A stretch of 64,000 nucleotides of DNA from Gastrodia elata. Lineage: Eukaryota; Streptophyta; Magnoliopsida; Asparagales; Orchidaceae. Made by a program: the position numbers and the translations under genes. Positions 12,039 through 25,155 of this stretch are shown here, piece by piece. The DNA lies in NCBI GenBank assembly GCA_016760335.1, contig CM028682.1, positions 11,798,501 to 11,862,500 of the forward strand, given 5' to 3'. Below the pieces are notes generated by a model, which was not told the origin of the DNA, ran no database searches, and worked only from the letters and a program-made list of their open reading frames with translations. The stretch's first letter is position 1. Each line of letters begins with the position of its first letter.

Positions 12039-12480
12039 TAATACTAAAATTGGCACAAAAGGATCATTTTAATGATGCAAACAATGAGGTTAAAGATTAG
12101 GGTATGCAGAAATAAGGAAAAATAGAGCTGATTTTTCTTCTCTAAAATTTTCTAACTCAAGGGGCTCTAATGGATTCCATATCCCAATCACAGATTTTTA
12201 AAGATGCAAAATAAGCATAAGGATATATTGAAGAAGCCATTGAATCCATTCAATAAGGGAAATGGAGGTACCATGGCTTGCAAAGAGAAATTTCTCTAAG
12301 GATCTTTCGGGCTTGAGGGCTTGAGAGCTTTCCTTCAACAATAAGCACAGTAATTGAGGAAAGAGGAGAAGTTTAGGAGGATGAGCAGGGACTTCAGTTT
12401 GAGAGCAAAGGGAGGAAGAGGAGGGGCTGAGCTTCCTTTTATAGGAGAAGGAGAGCTTAGCTTCAGCAAGGGAAGGCATG

Positions 12481-15400
12481 CATGATGACCGAGTGATCAA
12501 GTTTGAGAATTTATAAATAATAAACTCATCATTAGAAATATAGAGAATAAGATACTAAAATTATAAGTTATTCATTTATCACAGAGCCATTCTTATAAAT
12601 TACATAAGTTCAATTATTATTATAACACATAACAAGATAAAATATATTCACTCGAATCTCACTTCTTCTTATAAGCTTTTCCTAAGTGAGTATCTTTTTA
12701 AGCTTTAGTTTTCAAAACCTAAAATAATCATCAGTAAAGCCAGTCAGGCAGGAGAATGAAAATTATCTATTAAGAATTATTTTTTACCATCCTAAAATAA
12801 GTGTAAATCAAATGAAATGACAAAAAAATTAAAATTTCATATTGACATGAAATAAAATAAATATTGTAAATTTTACCAAGTTTGCCCTGCATATTAAATA
12901 TGAAATTAAACATTTGAAAAACATCAAGTAAAATTTTTTCAATTAAAAGTAAATTGTGACACAAAGATGAGTCTTGTGACTCATCATCTAACAGGTAAAA
13001 CCTATTAACCATGGAAACTTATCACCACCCGCCGGTAGTGCCTCATCTTATAGATGTAAGAATGGTGTATCTTTCCTTTGGATCTTCTGCCCACTTCCAT
13101 AAGGGCTAGATCCATCTTTATTTTATCGTGAGCTACTACTAAGCTCTACCTGTACATGTTACATTTTCATTTCTTCCTTCAAAGATAAACACCAGAAAAA
13201 AAATTTCTTTATTTTTTGTCACATACTTTTATATGAAACTATTGCAATTTAATAAAGCGGTTTGCATGATAAAATGAATAAGCAATATTCAAATAGAAAT
13301 AATCTCAAAATTAAGATACTTGAAATAAAACTTAAGAATAATTTTGTACCTAACTTGAAGAATAATTTTCTTAAATTTATTGATTTCAATTTGTTAAATA
13401 AACATCTAAATTTGTTAATTAACTATCTTAATTTACTTTAAATTATTCATTTAATAAATTATATGAAAAATTCAAAATATTATTATTATGAGAAATTATA
13501 TTTATAAATATTCCAAAAATCAAAATTATTACTTAAATTATTAATAAATATCAAAATTTATGTTCTTACAGCAATTATAAAGTTTATAAATTAATTATAT
13601 ACCATTTAAAATGAAAATTTTATTTTTATAAAATTTTTCTAATTTTGGTTAAATAAGAAATTTATGTATTTAGCTGATTTTGTGTCATCCAAAAAAGGAG
13701 TTTTTAGAGTGCTTATTTTCTGTTGATGTCTAAACATAAATTGTTCTTTATATATCAGAGAATATGCATACCAAAAATCACATTTGAATTCTCTGTATTT
13801 TGAAAATTATATCATTTCAAACTTTGAAATTTTTTTTGAAATTCTAGAAATTTTATCAAAGTTCAAATTTGTGATTTGTTTAGCAAACTATAAGCACTTA
13901 AATGACCTTCTTAATGACATAATTAACTGAAGGGATTAATAGAGAAATTGCTCATAATATAACCAAGATTATGTTTACCAAAGATCATCATCTAACTGTG
14001 CTTGAAATAAAAATTATACTAAGCTAAATATCAATAAAATTTCAGAAAAATCTATTTTTAAATTTGATATTTTTTAGAGTTTTTATTGAACTTTAAGCAC
14101 TTAAATATTAACTTTAAAGTGCCCAAAATTCTGAGATATCTTAAGTTAAGTTCTTCCCAATATATAGGGGAATCTACATGCAATATTGCAACTTTATATT
14201 CTTAGTAACCAAAAAGATATAAAGTTTCAAAGTATTACTAAAATATTAAAATTTTAGAAAATCCAAAAAATTTTGTGAGTAAAAATTCAAAAATTTCATT
14301 ATACTTTGGGATTAATTTAAATTAGCATAGAAGTAAAATCATTAAATAATTTTTTCTAATAACATGCAACTAATATATAGGAGAACATATTAGAAAAGAT
14401 TCAAATTCTAAATATGATGAATCTAAAAGATATAGATATACAAAGTTCTTAAGCATGACTTCTAAAGCATGAGAAATATTTGAAAGAAATTAAAACTTTA
14501 GAAATCTATAAAAAAATAAAATAATCATGTATTAGATCTTGACTTAATATGAAGATACCTTAAAAGAAATTTTGTATGCATATTTGATTTCATTAATAAA
14601 ATCAAGTTTAAAAAAAAAAAAGAAATATATACCTTAATGAATATTATATTTGAAAGAGATGAAGAAGAAGAAAACTTTAGTCTTTTGCAAGCTTCAACTA
14701 TTCACCTTTGATTCATTAGAAATATTAGGGGATAAAGAGGAATTTGGGAAGATCGAGATGGTGGGAGAGGGGATAAGGAGATGCCTTTTTCTTTTTAAGA
14801 AGAAGAAGAGGATGAGAGGAGATAAGAAGGATTTATAAATTTTAGGAAAATTTTAAATTATGAAATCATCTCCCCTCAATCAGCCATATAAATACAATAA
14901 AATGAATTAAATAAAGTAGAATTTAAATCAAAAGGTATAAATAAGTCAAAATAAGAATGGAAGATTAAGAGGTGGATTTGGTCTTTATTTGGAATGAAAA
15001 TAGGATAAGAATATTCTTAAGGACTATATTTGTAAAGCTAAAGTTTAAGAAGATAAAAATTACAAATTAACTCAATTTAAATAAATAAATAAAAATTTAA
15101 ATTTTTTACAAATTCAAAAATCAAAATTTAACTAAAATTAAATTTCAAGGTATCTTGAAAGGTCTCGTCGATACGATTCCAACGATACTAAAAACGTCAA
15201 ATTTGGACGAACGATTAAGCAATAATTTGACCCAGAAATTTAAAATTTTTCTTAATACTATTATTTTTTTTTCAAAAATAGTTTTAAATTTATGAAAATT
15301 TTTCCTTTAGTTTATATCGACGTCCTGAATCCAAAAATGTTGAAAATTTTCAATTCTGACACCTAAGCTTTTTCAAATAATTATTTTAATTTAAATTTTT

Positions 15401-15955
15401 ATTAAAATAACCATAAAAAATCCTGACGTAAATTAATTTTTCAAAAATTATCAAATATTCTCTAAATTCATTTCTAATATTACTATAATAAAGTAGTAAG
15501 AAGTATATAATTCAAACTTTATTTAATAATTAATTTTAATTAATTATATTTGAAATAAACATATATTACACATGGCTCTTGGATGGGATGAGTTTGAGTC
15601 ATCCCATCACAAGTATGGGGAGAAGACTTGGGCAGCAATGGAGAGGAGTGGGGGCTGAGGTCTCTTTGCATGCGTAAGGATGAGGGAGGCGCTGAATGAA
15701 GCAGGGGGAAGCGCACGCTAGATTTAAGGAAAAGAAAAGAAAAATATATTTAATAAATTATGATTTAATTTATTTAATTATTTATTACTTTAAAATCAAA
15801 TTTTATAAATATGCTCTAAAAAATCCCAAAAATTTACCTTTAGCTAATTTGGAGGTGAGGATTTTAATGGCTAAGTCCAATTTCGATTCCGATGAGTATT
15901 TAATTTTTCTATTTTTTGGGTATTTAATTACATTTAAATATTTGCAAAAATGACT
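12481..15955 (-). repeat. Family A Tekay-like LTR, minus orientation, cut by Athila
   Basis: The left 600 bases match the reverse complement of the nested element's LTR end. GATGACCGAGTGATCAAGTT corresponds to the reverse complement of the CTTCGATCCCCGATCACCA terminus, CAGTCAGGCAGGAG to CAGTCAGGTAGGAG, and CATCTTATAGATGTAAGAATG... to the equivalent of 24405-24485. The right edge (TAGCTAATTTGGAGGTGAGG, then GAGTATTTAATT) matches the first 270 bases of that LTR in reverse complement. It ends about 140 bases short of the expected terminus, where the Athila element is inserted. The terminal TG at 12481 has become CA. Confidence 0.65.
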
Positions 15956-18226
15956 TCTGATGTATACAAAATTTATAGCAAAATCTAGTATTAAAACATT
16001 CCTAACAACATATGAAATAAAGTACTTTGATTAGAATCCATGTCTTTTCAGGAAAAAGGAGAACAAAGAAGATCTGAGCAGAATCACATAGATCCTGGAT
16101 GAAAATCGCCGTGGCGCGCCACAGCGCGTTACGGCGGTCCAAATAACTCTCTCACCAGGAAGTGGGAATGAAGACCTATAAGAAATATCACTGCAATGCC
16201 ACACACCGCATCGCAGTGTCATTTCTCGAAGAAAAAGTAAGACTATATAAGGAGAAATTCAACAGCCATTTCGAAAGTTTTTCCATTACAACGCACTATG
16301 CCTTATCAATGCTTAGTATTAACCTGGGACTAAAACCATCGTGGCCTGCTACAGCACGCCGCAGTGGGTAAATATATCATTATATAAGACCTTATGTGAA
16401 CTAATTAGACAGTAATAATTTAGCATTTACAAAGGTTTGACTGCTATGCGCGCCGCAACACGCCACAGCGGCATTTTAAATTATTCATGAAAGCTATTTG
16501 CGAGCTATTGGAATAGTTACTATTTCGCGTTTGCGAATGTTTATCCGTTGTAGCGCGCCACAGTAGGCACAATAGTGTTCTAAGGTAAAATACTGACTGA
16601 TACAACACAAACATTGTTTGAACCCTAGCTGTTACAGTGCGTCACTGCGGAACAGTGTTTGGAACACAATTGCAATAGCACGTCACAGCGCGCTGCAGCA
16701 GTCGTGCCAAATTTCTCCAGAACAGTTATAAATGCAGCATATGGAAGGCCACAAAATGCAACCTTTGGCCTTCCCCGGCCTCTTGAAAACTAAATTGCAC
16801 ATTAACTTTGCTGAATTCCAATGGAACAACAAAATAAACATTTAAAGGGTTTGAAATAAATCCAAGGAAGGTGAAGAGTCACATATTTAATGCCTTAGGG
16901 CTGAGAGCTTCCCTATTTAAGGGCCAATCTCAGACCTTGAGAGGGTTCCATTTTCTGACATTTAAGGGCCAATAAGGAAAAGCTGCCTGAGAAGGAGAAA
17001 GATGAACTCTCCAAGCGAAAGAAAGTTTACCAAGAACAGTAAGGAGAAGGAGACATCAAAGGGAAAAGGGCGGAGCAATCAAAAGAAAGTGCAGGAGGAA
17101 TCCAAGAGTACCCTAGAAAACCTTCAGGTGATTTCTAGTATTTCTTTCTAACCTTCTTTGATTTCTTTCTACTGTGAACTGATGCCAAGGTTCACTTTCC
17201 TTTGTATGTTTGCTTGTGCTTATTTAGTAATGGAAGGCTAAAATCCCTTTGGAGATGGTTGAGATGTAATTGTATAAACTTATAAGGGTATGGTGGTGTT
17301 GTAATGAATTTGTTTGAATGAATGAAAATATGTTCTTATTATTTATTATTAATGCTGGAATGAATGCTTGGATAGAATAAAGTTTAAATTATTTTTTTCT
17401 AACAAGAAACCTAAATAAATCATTAATTTATTTAAAGAACTTGTGTTCCAAGCTCATCAATTGGGTAAGAGTAAGGAAGGCAGTGTAAATAGAGCTGGGA
17501 ACTATGTGACAAATTCTCAAGCTCACTTCCACCTTTTCTTAAAGGCCCTACCAAGAGATTTGATGCTTGTGAACCAAGTTCTTCATTAACTTTGCTCTAC
17601 TGCTCAGCAAAGTAGAAGGGATGAGAGGATGTTGGAAAACTTGATGGATGATGTGACATAGTTCATTGACCCAATGCATTCTCCCATTTAGATAAACCAT
17701 GTGTAAAGCACATGATGCATGGTTAATGGAAATCTTATTTGGGATATCATTTGGTAACATAGATGTAGGGAATTGAGTCTAATTAACAAATCATGATCTC
17801 ATGAAAGTTTATGTGCTAAGGAAGAACCCAAATAGGAGTTATCTTTGTGCACTAAACTTGAACCTATTGTAACAGGAGGGTAACTCCTATTCCAATAGTA
17901 TTCACTTTATTAAATTAAGCATGAAGATTTAAAGTATATATTCAACAACGAAGTTATATCATCAAGCCCTTGTAACTATTATAATGAAAACTCAACTCTC
18001 TCATTTTAGTCAAATTGTATCTTAACTTAAGGTAATCTATATTGCTAATTTAGGAATCAAAAATCAATCCAAAAATCAACATCTAAATATTATTGAAAGA
18101 AAATATAACTTGGTATCAAAACCACCGTTCCCAGAGGCCGATAAATCCTGGAACTAAAACTTCCAGTTATTACTTCAGACCACGTACACTTGTGTGCAAA
18201 CGCAAACGTGTATTTTCCGTCTGTCA
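15956..18226 (+). repeat. Athila 5' LTR
   Basis: Aligns with 35750-37747 from TGATGTATACAAAATTTATAG onward and extends further at the right because the 3' copy is truncated. The expected TG at the left edge reads TC. The right edge, TCTGTCA, is followed by AGTTTTTAGTGCC, the spacing usual for this lineage before the primer site. Several palindromic GCGC modules are scattered between 16105 and 16710. Confidence 0.8.
16727..16733 (+). promoter_or_regulatory. Candidate TATA box, Athila 5' LTR
   Basis: TATAAAT, followed by GCAG, about 770 bases into the LTR. It is conserved in the 3' LTR at 36485-36491 with the same flank. The position fits a U3/R border; there is no direct evidence for transcription. 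Confidence 0.4.
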
Positions 18227-18232
18227 AGTTTT

Positions 18233-18250
18233 TAGTGCCATTGCCAGATG
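18233..18250 (+). promoter_or_regulatory. Degenerate primer-binding site (tRNA-Asp type)
   Basis: TAGTGCCATTGCCAGATG resembles the Athila primer site, with most differences being G-to-A or C-to-T. It starts 7 bases after the LTR terminal CA. Confidence 0.6.
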
Positions 18251-18562
18251 ATGATTTTGTTTTGTATTAAGTATGATTTTCTAGTAACTAGCGATTTAAA
18301 TCTAATTAATTTGTGCATATAATCTTACATAGCTATAATTATATCTGTGATTATTTTTATAATAAAATTAGATTGCTTTTGTTTTTTTATATTTATTTAC
18401 TTGCTGCTAAGAAAAATCTGAAAAAACTTCTTAAAAATTGTGCTGAAAGATATTACTTATTATTATTACTAAAAATTTTATCTGGTGGCCATTTTTGTGT
18501 GAATTTATATTGCTGAATTTGATTGTTGTAACTTGCTCTAGCTAGTGAATCTTTAACTGTAT

Positions 18563-19974
18563 GGTAGAAGAAACCTTGTTGAATTCTCTTATGATCCTGA
18601 AATTGATAGAACCTATCTAAGAGCTATGAGAGAATAAGTAATTCTTAATCAACAAAATGCACAAATGAAAGATCTAGAAGTAAACCCAATAGAACTAATG
18701 GTAAACGCTAGGAGGAGACTCCTTAGAGAATATGCGCTTCCCATTGTAGGAGTTCCCAATGCCATTGTTAGACCTTATATTCAGGCCAATAATTTTGAAA
18801 TCAAACCATCCACATTGAATATGATTCAAAATATTCAATTTAGTGGGCTAGCATCGGATGACCCAAATGTGCATATTTAAAATTTCTAGAAATATGCGAC
18901 ACCTTCCGATTTAATGGTGTATCTGATGATGCTTTAATTTTGAGATTATTCCCATTTTAATTGAGAGATAGAGCTAATATTTTGCTCAGTACTCTACCTG
19001 ATGAGTTTATTAGGACTTGGGACGACTTGGCAAGGAAAATCCTAGACAAGTATTTCCCATCTGCCAAGATTACCAAGTTGAGAAATGAGATCTCAAACTT
19101 TTCTCAGTAATAAGGAGAGAATTTGTATGACGGCTGGGACCATTTTAAGGACTGCTTTAAGGCATTGCCCGCATCATGGGTCCCCTTTATGAATGTAGGT
19201 GCAAATTTTCTCTAATGGATTAGATGCACCCACAAGGACCCTTATTAATGTAGCCGCAAGAGGATCTTTAAGTAGCAAAACTCTTGAGGAGGCTTTTGAT
19301 CTCCTTGAGAAAATGACAAATAATGCATACCAATGGCCGACTGAGCGGCTGGACTCCAACAAAAAGAGGTGAATAATGTGAATGAGTCAAATCATATTGC
19401 TAAATTAAGAAATAAAATTGACTTATTGACCCAAGGACTTGAGAGTATGCAACTGATTTCACATCATGATGGAGAAAATGAAGGAGTGAATACTATCCTA
19501 AACTATAAGAATCAACAAGCTGAGGATCGAAGAGGATTAGAGCATTCCTTAAAAGAGCTTAGAACTTCCATAACCAATTTTATGAACATAACTAATGCAA
19601 TATTAAATCGATATGAACATACTCTTTTGAATCAAGAAGAAGTTGTCAAAAGAATTGAGCTAAAATTAAAGGAGATTATGATGCAACTAAATAAACCTAT
19701 TTTGGTAGGAGCTATATGGGACTATGTGGAAATGAATCAGGAAATTCTATAATATTAAGAAGTGGAAAAATTACAGAACCTGTGGTATTAAAAAATTCTA
19801 AAAATACATCTAAGGCTTTGGGAGAGGGATCAATGGAGGAACAGGAAACTAATAAGGACAAAGAGAAAAATATGAATGAGGGAACTCACACGCAGATGAC
19901 TAAACCATATGAATACACCCCTCACATCCCCTACCCACAAAGAATGGCAAGGGAAAAATTAGACATCCAATTCT
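18563..19974 (+). pseudogene. gag: Athila gag pseudogene
   Basis: The capsid region reads in several frames. RRNLVEF and DRTYLRAMRE occur near 18570-18640, then LREYALPIVGVPNAIVRP (ORF from 18665). A region equivalent to LRDRANILLSTLPDEFIRTW follows around 18960-19020, and a long helical region at 19369-19752. The C-terminal end (19716-19974) has ILRSGKITEP and YTPHIPYPQRM, both typical of Athila Gag just before protease. No start ATG is in frame at the left edge, and at least two frameshifts and several stops are present, so Gag cannot be made. Confidence 0.8.
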
Positions 19975-20103
19975 AAAAATTTCTAGAAACATTCAAAACC
20001 CTTATATAAACATTCTTTTTGCTGAAGCATTAGTGCAGATGCCCAGTTATGCTAAGTTTATGAAGGACATCCTATCAAAGAAAAGAAAAATAAATGAGAG
20101 GAA

Positions 20104-20667
20104 ATGGCTGCCTTGACTGAGGAATGTAGTGCCATTCTTCAACAAAAAATTCCCCTTAAAATGAAGGACCCAGGGAGTTCCACCATTCCTTGCACTATAG
20201 GAAATCACTCTTTTCAAAAGGCTTTGTGTGACTTGGAGGCTTCAATAAATTTAATTCCATTATACATCTTTAAGAAACTGAGAATTGATTCTTTAAAAAA
20301 TACCTCAGTCCTTCTTCAACTAGCTGATAGATCCATAAAAACTCCTATGGGTATCCTGGAAAATGTTCCAGTCAAAGTTGATAAATTTATCATCCCCACT
20401 AATTTTATTATGTTGAAGATGGAAGATAAAAATCAAGAGATTCCTATAATCCTGGGGAGACCATTCCTTGCTACTGGCAAGACCATGATAGATGTTGATA
20501 AGGGTGAATTGAGACTTCACTGCGAGAGAGATGAGGTAAGTTTTAACATAAAGGATTCGATGAGGCACCCCATTAAGCCAAATGAGGAGTGTTGGGAAGT
20601 CAATGTGTTAGAGGAGGCGCTAATTTCTGGAGATATAGGGGAATCTGATTTAGAGGAAGAAGAATGA
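20104..20667 (+). pseudogene. Athila protease region
   Basis: A 187-codon open stretch. It has the Athila protease core CDLEASINLIPLYIFKKL and the downstream ILGRPFLATGKTMIDVDKGE. The family motif is normally DLGAS; here the glycine after the catalytic aspartate loop is glutamate, which should inactivate an aspartic protease. It ends in an acidic tail (DLEEEE). The reading frame is open, but gag upstream and RT downstream are broken, so it is a relic. Confidence 0.8.
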
Positions 20668-21691
20668 GCTAAATATAAAAGAAGTGGTGCATAAGAAAAT
20701 CATTAAGCTATTGAATGCTGGGATTATTTTTCCAATTTTAGACAGCCCTTAGGTTAGTCCAATTCATGTGGTCCCTAAGAAGAGTGGGTAACCATGACAC
20801 AAAATGAAAATAATGAATTAATTTTAATCAGGAAAGTTACGGGGTGGAGAGTATGTATAGACTATAGGAGACTAAACAAAGCAACTCAGAAAGATCACTA
20901 TCCTCTCCCATTCATTGATCAGATGCTAGATAGGTTGGCAGGAAACCCATACTTTTGTTTTTTTGATGATTACTCGGGGTACAATCAGATTTGATAGCTC
21001 CGAAAGACCAAGAGGAAATAACCTTTACATGCCCAATATGGAACATTTGCATTTAGAAAGATTCCCTTTGGTATATACAATGCACCTGTAACTTTTCAAA
21101 GGTGTATAATGGCCATTTTTTCAGATATTATAGGAGATTTTCTAGAGATCATTATGGATGATTTCTCGGTAGTGGGCAAATCTTTTGAAGAATGTTTGAC
21201 AAACTTGGGTAAGGTTCTAAAGAAATGTGAAGAAACTAGTTTTATACTGAATTGGGAAAAGTGTCACTTCATGGTGGAGGAGAGGGTTATCTTGGGTCAC
21301 CTTATATCTAGAAAAGGAATTGAGATAGATAAAACTAAAATTAAGGTTATTGTGAAATTGTCTCCACCCACCAATGTAAAGGGAGTTAAGAGTTTTCATA
21401 GGCATGCGAGGTTCTACAGAAGGTTCATCAAAGATTTCTCCAAAATCAACTTACCTTTATGCAGGCTTTTAGGAAAGGATGTAGAATTCGATTTTGATGA
21501 AGATTGCACAAAGGGATTCAATACAATAAAATCTACTCTCATTTCAGCCCCTATAATTTCTTCACCTAGCTGGGATCATCCTTTTGAAATCATGTGTGAT
21601 GCTAGTAATCTTGCTGTGAGAGCAGTTTTAGGACAGCGAAAGGGGAGACTTTTTTATTCTATCTATTATGCAAGTAAATTAATGGACGAAG
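20668..21691 (+). pseudogene. pol: Athila reverse transcriptase and first part of RNase H
   Basis: RT fragments lie in different frames: GWRVCIDYRRLNKATQKDHY and FDDYSGYNQI (20794-20994), then from 21109 AIFSDII, the catalytic pair in IIMDDFSV (GAT GAT at 21157-21162), LNWEKCHFMV, LGHLIS and FYRRFIKDFSK. RNase H starts with FEIMCDAS, AVLGQRKG and IYYASKLM. The next codons are separated from the rest of RNase H (33161 onward) by 11.5 kb of inserted element. Confidence 0.88.
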
Positions 21692-24600
21692 TGTAAAATA
21701 CCAAAAATTATTCTCAAATTTGTTTATTAATATTCAAATAATTTTGACCTCAGATTAAAAATCTAACTTCGCCATTACGTTCACTACCCCCAAATTAGCT
21801 AGGGGTGAAGTTTTGAATGCATTTGGAAGTCGTTAAATTTTCGTCTAATATTTTAATATTATTTAAATACTTGAAAAATCAAATAATTAAATACTTGTCA
21901 GATCAAAAATCCGATTGCGCCATTGTGTTCAGAACCCCTCAATTAGCTAAGGGTGATTTATTGGAAATTTTTGGGATGTATTTAATTAATTAAATCTAAT
22001 TAATAAACTAGATTTTTAATTTATTATATAATAATATATTTAAAATTATTTTAATGGCGCCATTCATTAGGTCTAACGCCATCACCCTAAAAATCTAAAA
22101 GCATCGTTGGATCTAACGGATCTCCTGAACCGTCCGATCGGGAGATCATCTCCCTCGCGAGGACAGGGCTCACAGCGCGTGTCCTGCGATCTCACACGCG
22201 TCCTTTGCCTCCATTGCGTGGCTCAATCTCGTTGATCCGGATGGCTTGAGTAGTTGTATCCGATCGCTTTAGAGTTAGTTTAAGATCCTCTATCTATTTT
22301 TGGTCTCAGTTTCACTTCTTCGAAAATGATCGTCAATCAAAGCTATCTCTACGGAACCCTAGTCTTCCTTATCTGCTCAAATTAAGGTACTTCTTTCCTT
22401 CCTAGTTCTAAATCATTTCAATATATTGGAAAACATGGATTTGTTTTAAGATGCGATCGATCGAAAGCTTCATTCGATCGCGCCCGAAACCTTAGCACCG
22501 CGGGGAGTCGAAACGCCAGCCTAGATCTACCGTAGGATCTCGATTCAAATCCAACCGTTGGATCTGAATCAATCTTAACCCATGATATTCAATGATTCAA
22601 CCTGAACCGTTGGATATGTTAAGTAAGAACCAATTCATCTGAACCAATCACAGCTAGTAAATGATGGGATCAATTCACACCATTAGATCACCCACGTGGC
22701 ATTGATTGCGTGGCTTGCCTGCGTGTCGGCATTTCCACTAGCCGCGTGGCCCGCACCGCTGATTCAGCATGTGGGGTCCACCTGTTCCGTCAAACTGACG
22801 TGGAACGCTCAACCTATGGGTCCCACCTCCGTCTTGTCTGACTGCCGTGTGGGTCCCACCTACAGAATTAAATAAGAAATATAATAAAAATAAAAATAAC
22901 AGATAAGTATTATAAAATCTAATAATATATATTTAATATATATTTATATATATATATATATCTATATAATTTATAAAAGTTATACATATATATATCAAAT
23001 CAGACAACCTAAAATAATATATACTTTAATAATAATAGAAAATTTTTATAAAATAATATAAATAAAAACAGAAGATAAATATTTCATTTAAAATAATTAG
23101 ATGAATTAATTAAATAGATTAATTAAATTAATATTAATAATACATTTAATTAATTAAATCCTAAAAACTTTAAAAATCCATAACTTATAAAATATACATT
23201 CAAATAATATAATTAAATATATTATATTAATCAGCAAAAATCAAAGAATATTTTAGCACCATTCAAAATTTAGTAGGATTAATATTTTATATAAAGATTT
23301 AGGTTTTAAATAACATAAATTTTGTTCCAAATAATCAAATTGATCATAACTTTTAATCCATTAATCCAAATATACCTAATATGGGTCTTAAAATACTCAG
23401 AAAACTCTAAGAAATAATTTAGAAATTTTAATTTTGCTGTTTGAATTAAATTTAGACTAATCACAATTAGGACTAACCCTAATTAAGCCTTTAACCATAG
23501 AAACTTCAAATAGCCATAAGTAAGTGAATTAGCTCCAAATTAGGTGATCCAAATATCAATTTAGATTAGAAAAACTTAATTTACAGTAAATTGCAAAAAT
23601 ATTTAGGATCCAACAGTTAGATCTCTTAATTAACCCTAATTACTTAAAAACTTAATTAGTGAATATTAGCAAAACTAATGATCCAAATTGAGTAATTTCA
23701 ATTTCAGAGAACTTATAAAGTAAATTAAAACCTAACTGTAAAATTAGTTTAGTAATTTTGTGACTAATTTCACTAATCACTCACTAATCACATTAAACCC
23801 CAATTATTAACCCTAGAAATTGTATTGGCTATAACTTAGCCAATACATATCAGAATTTGATAATCTTAGGTTCTATAGAAACCTTAGGACATAATCTACA
23901 ATAAATTGATAGAAATTTTAGATTTTATTAAGGGTAAAATTACTAATATGCCCTTATAAGGTCAAATTCATAATTTAACCTTATAAGGCATAAATAATTA
24001 AGTAACTTAATAAAAATAATTCAAATATTCATTATTATTTTAGAAATCTAATATTGCAAATCATAAAAACATTAAATTAATGAATTAATTTATTTTTGGC
24101 AGATCAAATAAAATTGAATTGATTGAAATTGTATCAAAAATAGTCAGATACGTAAATCTACTTATAAGTTTTATTTCAATATTCTTATTTGAGCCATTTT
24201 CATTTGAGCATTATTAAACTACTTACCGCTTACAATCTGCAAAAGAATATTATCAAATCAGCATGTAATAAAAAGATAAAATGTGGTATATATTATTGTA
24301 GTATTTGTCTTTGGAGGATGGAAAGCAACACTAAGAATCTGTACAAATTGGGCCTGCTAGCAGCCCCTGGGAGTTATATGGAGGGATTTAGCCATTTTTA
24401 GGAAGTGGGCAAATCCAGAGGAAAGACACACCATCAGTTCTTATTTTGAGTAAGCTACTGACGGGTAGTGAGAAAAGCTTCCTACATGTTATGCCTATGG
24501 GTTTATCCATTTGGGCTCAGGAGTCTACGGACTCGACTTATTGTTACAAATGCTTTTGATAAAATTTATTTATTTCATGCTTTTTATATTGAATTTTACA

Positions 24601-25007
24601 ACTAATTAGCAGGGCAATACTTCAACTTAAAAATTTGATTTTCTATATATGCTATGCAGATATCACATTTATTTCCATATTGATTCATGCCTATTATAGG
24701 ATGCTAGAATTACTCTTATAAGAATGATTTGAGTACTCCTACCTGACTGGTAACTGAATTTTTTAGGTTTTGAAAATTAAAGCTTTGAAGATCTGCCAAA
24801 TAAAAGAGAAGAGTTAGAGATGTGAGATATGAGAATTGAATAAGTCTTTATTGTAAATATTAAAATTATGGTAAATTCATATATGAATGGTTCTGAATGT
24901 AAATATGGACATTTATGTATTTTATTTTCTTTATTTTCATAAATGTATATTTCCAGTGTATGAATCATTCTTTTGAGACTCTCAAACTTCGATCCCCGAT
25001 CACCATA
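21692..25007 (+). repeat. Family A 5' LTR
   Basis: Starts TGTAAAATACCAAAAATTAT and ends GATCCCCGATCACCATA, where the expected CA has become TA. It contains a TA-rich microsatellite near 22930-22990. Compared with the 3' copy it lacks about 57 bases near 22805 and a short duplication near 22140. Confidence 0.92.
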
Positions 25008-25010
25008 GAA

Positions 25011-25024
25011 TTGGTATCAGAGCC
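25011..25024 (+). promoter_or_regulatory. Primer-binding site, initiator tRNA-Met
   Basis: TTGGTATCAGAGCC, the usual Tekay-type site, three bases after the LTR end. Confidence 0.9.
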
Positions 25025-25155
25025 GGAGTTTGAGATAGTCTAAAGAATGATTCATCAAAGCCAACATTATAAAGACAGTTTTAAAAATGCTATAATTAGT
25101 AGTTGAATTTTAAGTTGGAGAGCCTAATAAGTATAGTTTATTATTTCCCCAGATT

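Larger units (their letters stand above)
10238..12480 (-). repeat. Family B Tekay-like LTR fragment, minus orientation
   Basis: Begins TGTGGCGGCCGCC, nearly the same terminus as the solo LTR at 58461, including the NotI-type octamer. It follows the solo LTR in order: a CCCACTTTA(C/T) block preceded by TAATAACC/GAGTAACC (10757 versus 60367), then a TTTTGCCCCTACTTAAG block (about 11143 versus 60703). It lacks the part equivalent to about 58600-60000. No primer-site complement precedes 10238, so the left flank is not this element's internal region. The possible target pentamer on the left is ATTTC. It is interrupted at 12481 by another LTR. Confidence 0.65.

Noticed and set aside
11612..12100. 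162-codon plus-strand ORF
   Set aside because: It lies in the GCGC-module part of an LTR, is rich in Arg and Ala from base composition, and is not matched in the solo LTR of the same family.
12198..12500. 100-codon minus ORF with Ser/Leu-rich protein
   Set aside because: It crosses the junction of two LTRs at 12481, so it cannot be an ancestral gene.
24777..24968. 63-codon minus ORF, repeated at 32933-33124
   Set aside because: Both are in the ends of the family A LTR pair; this is LTR identity, not an independent gene.
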